Shown: positions 21,980 through 23,360 of the stretch, piece after piece | How positions within the stretch are numbered: the first letter of the stretch is position 1 | Layout: each line of letters begins with the position of its first letter | DNA from: a virus | Virus record (IMG/VR): IMGVR_UViG_3300025128_000350 | Location: 1 to 23,360 of that record | Length of the DNA: 23,360 nt | Reading direction: 5' to 3' (one strand) | Notes under the pieces: model-generated | Databases searched by the model: none | Seen by the model: only the letters and a program-made list of their open reading frames with translations | What the model was told of the DNA's origin: nothing | Position numbers and translations under genes: made by a program

Positions 21980-22591
21980 ATGTCTAAAGACCGATATGCC
22001 AAAGTACTTGACGTAAAAGCAGCGGCTTTGCCCGAAGCTAAACGTCAGCAAACAAACCGTCCCCCGCTGGCGGATAAGAAGTTAAATAGGCGGCAGGAAT
22101 TGTTTGTGAAAGAGCTTGTATCTAAAGATGGGCAAATAACCATGCGGGAGGCCGCGATCAACGCGGGTTATCCTGAAAAGTCTGCGCACGTCAGAGCATC
22201 AGAACTTACCAATCCGCGTATTCATCCTCACGTTTGCAGAGCCATCCGTGAATATCGGCAGGAACTAGATGAAAAGTATGGTGTTGAGTATCAAAGACAC
22301 TTACGGGATCTCCAGGTTATCAGGGACGCCGCATTAGATAACGGGGCTTTCAGTGCAGCTGTTCAAGCTGAGTATCGGCGCGGTCAGGCGCAGGGGGATA
22401 TTTACGTCAACAAAACTGAAATTCGGCACGGCACTATTGATCAAATGTCGAAAGAAGAAGTGGTGAAAGCTCTTAACGAGATAAAACAAACATACGCTCC
22501 AATAACGCATGACGCCGGGGCAGAGGAAGCGGGAAACAGACAACGCGCTCGGGATCGTCTGTCTGGGGATGTAGAAGATGTGGTTGATTGA
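21980..22591 (+). CDS. terS: Terminase small subunit
   Basis: 203 aa from ATG 21980 with GGAGA upstream. The N-terminal domain (about residues 35-90) has the terminase small-subunit helix-turn-helix pattern: LNRRQELFVKELV, then TMREAAINAGYPEKSAHVRA and PRIHPHVCRAI. A helical oligomerisation region follows (LRDLQVIRDAALDNGAFSAA, VQAEYRRGQAQGDIY) and a charged C-terminal tail (KEEVVKALNEIKQ). It would recognise phage DNA, probably at the adjacent repeats, and recruit the large ATPase-nuclease subunit for headful or cos packaging. The large subunit is not in the window and is expected beyond the right edge. The C-terminal end overlaps the next reading frame by 14 bases. Confidence 0.88.
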   Translation: MSKDRYAKVLDVKAAALPEAKRQQTNRPPLADKKLNRRQELFVKELVSKDGQITMREAAINAGYPEKSAHVRASELTNPRIHPHVCRAIREYRQELDEKYGVEYQRHLRDLQVIRDAALDNGAFSAAVQAEYRRGQAQGDIYVNKTEIRHGTIDQMSKEEVVKALNEIKQTYAPITHDAGAEEAGNRQRARDRLSGDVEDVVD

Positions 22592-22829
22592 TCTTCCCGC
22601 TCAACTTTGGTACGGCAAGGAAGAGTGGGATCGGATGCAAAAGGGGCCTGTAAAGCCCAACTTTGTTGAAGAGTCTAAAACGCGCATAGATTGGATGGAC
22701 TATCAGACAAGAGTGTTGAAACTACATGAAAAACGACATCCTAGCCCCGAATGGAAAGTCTGCGACCCGCATAAAAAAAACGAGAGAAGCGTCTTTTTGG
22801 CAAGCATTGAAGAAAGCGTTAAGAGATAA
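22578..22829 (+). CDS. Small Trp-rich protein overlapping terS and the VRR-NUC gene
   Basis: 83 aa from ATG 22578, overlapping terS by 14 bases and the next gene by 104 bases. The first 60 residues (MWLIDLPAQLWYGKEEWDRM, then FVEESKTRIDWMDYQTRVL) look like genuine protein with five Trp residues. The last third, in the overlap, is Lys/Ser-rich and less convincing. An ATG at 22638 is an alternative start. Near its end the frame crosses A8 (22773-22780), where a +1 slip would enter the VRR-NUC frame, so it could be the N-terminal part of a longer product. Function is unknown. Confidence 0.45.
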   Translation: MWLIDLPAQLWYGKEEWDRMQKGPVKPNFVEESKTRIDWMDYQTRVLKLHEKRHPSPEWKVCDPHKKNERSVFLASIEESVKR

Positions 22830-23178
22830 CTTTCCTGATTGGTCAGCCACCCGACTAGAGTCTAGAGCCACGCTAGGTGTGCCAGATGTTTTGATTCTAG
22901 ATAGTGGCGGTAAGTGGCATATGGTGGAATTGAAAACCACCGCATCTATGCGCGTCGATATAACACCCCACCAAGTAGCTTTTTTGACAAAACACGCCCG
23001 GGGTAGCTGCTGGATAGCTGTGAAGTTAACCAGTGCCTCTGGGCATGAAGTGTTTCTTTACAAGGGTGACCAAGCCGTAGAAGTCAAACTAGAGGGTTTG
23101 CGGGCCACCCCTACCAAGCATTTCAGCAACCCGGTCAACTATCGCGCAGTACTGACGTATTTAACTCAGAAGGGTTGA
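22726..23178 (+). CDS. VRR-NUC (PD-(D/E)xK) family nuclease
   Basis: 150 aa from ATG 22726. The domain begins near residue 20 (REASFWQALKKALRDNFPDW) and shows the nuclease core: RLESRATLGVPDVLIL with the metal ligand D54, VELK with E68 and K70, and TPHQVAFL with Q83. This is the layout of stand-alone VRR-NUC proteins, which cut branched or flap DNA and are common in phages, where Holliday-junction-like resolution before packaging is often proposed. The start has no Shine-Dalgarno and lies inside the preceding frame, so translation may depend on coupling or frameshifting. The stop codon (23176-23178) lies inside the second copy of the 17-mer motif. Confidence 0.78.
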   Translation: MKNDILAPNGKSATRIKKTREASFWQALKKALRDNFPDWSATRLESRATLGVPDVLILDSGGKWHMVELKTTASMRVDITPHQVAFLTKHARGSCWIAVKLTSASGHEVFLYKGDQAVEVKLEGLRATPTKHFSNPVNYRAVLTYLTQKG

Positions 23179-23190
23179 CTATAAGAGTAA
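23174..23190 (+). promoter_or_regulatory. 17-mer promoter-like motif, copy 2
   Basis: GTTGACTATAAGAGTAA is identical to 20662-20678. It overlaps the stop codon of the VRR-NUC gene and lies 44 bases upstream of the next ATG (23235). GTAAG follows six bases later in both copies. Confidence 0.6.
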
Positions 23191-23234
23191 GAATAGGTAA
23201 GTTGATTATTGACCGAAGCTTACGAGGCTAAGAC

Positions 23235-23360
23235 ATGACCCGAAAAGAGCTTATTGAATCTTTGATCAAATGGACTCGTGAGACAAACGTTGATTGGGAA
23301 GTTGGCTGGGAAGATGAGGGCTTTTTAAGCATCAACTTTCCTTACGACTTGGAAGAAAAT
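23235..23360 (+). CDS. Start of an unknown gene cut by the window end
   Basis: The ATG at 23235, with GAGG 7 bases upstream, opens 42 codons that run off the right edge. The visible part (MTRKELIESLIKWTRETNVD, then EDEGFLSINFPYDLEEN) is charged and Trp-containing, with no recognisable motif. It is the first gene after the second 17-mer and may be transcribed from it. Confidence 0.65.
   Translation, partial: MTRKELIESLIKWTRETNVDWEVGWEDEGFLSINFPYDLEEN

Overview
The window is about 23 kb of a tailed double-stranded DNA bacteriophage (Caudoviricetes). Genes are tightly packed and nearly all on the + strand. Many consecutive genes share ATGA, TGATG or TAATG stop/start overlaps. The virion-protein set, a family A DNA polymerase without a 5'-3' exonuclease domain, and a small terminase subunit leave little doubt that it is a phage. 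The style of the structural proteins and the replication set (SNF2 helicase, AEP primase, UvrD-like helicase, PolA) resembles uncultured marine podovirus-like phages. That placement is inference. No host marker, tRNA, integrase or repressor is visible.

Layout. (1) About 1-10393, + strand, is the end of the structural module: the C-terminal end of a probable nozzle/DNA-stabilisation-type protein, a 99-aa conserved phage protein, then four large proteins of 554, 352, 911 and 1359 aa. Their composition (Ala/Gln-rich coiled coils, membrane-active stretches) and the 352-911-1359 size order recall the podoviral internal (DNA-ejection) proteins. (2) 10390-11841, - strand, is one SNF2-type helicase, the only reverse gene. 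It shares its stop tetranucleotide with the structural operon and starts from a divergent promoter region. (3) 11929-18428, + strand, is the replication module: a coiled-coil protein, a candidate ssDNA-binding protein with an acidic DDxPF tail, a terminator, an AEP primase, a UvrD/PcrA-like helicase, a 52-aa zinc-ribbon protein and DNA polymerase A with Leu at the 762-equivalent position. (4) 18457-20626 holds an SNase-like nuclease, an RHH protein and small unknown proteins, two of them with C-terminal membrane segments. A strong terminator sits inside this block, directly before a start codon. (5) 20627-20928 and 21678-21979 are the two long non-coding stretches. The first carries a promoter-like 17-mer and about 245 nt with many potential stems. 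The second carries iteron-like GC repeats of both polarities in AT-rich DNA framed by two copies of a palindrome, directly upstream of terS. (6) 21980-23360 carries terS, a small overlapping ORF, a VRR-NUC nuclease, the second copy of the 17-mer and the start of another gene.

How it fits together. The phage appears to bring its own primase, polymerase, candidate SSB and two helicases for replication. The iteron region next to terS could be a packaging and/or replication start site. The 17-mer GTTGACTATAAGAGTAA, identical in two non-coding gaps, is the best candidate for a phage-specific transcription signal. One copy directly precedes the possible structured RNA. Because structural genes end at the left edge and terS lies at the right edge, the window probably comes from a circularly permuted or circular map, with terL and head genes lying beyond the right edge.
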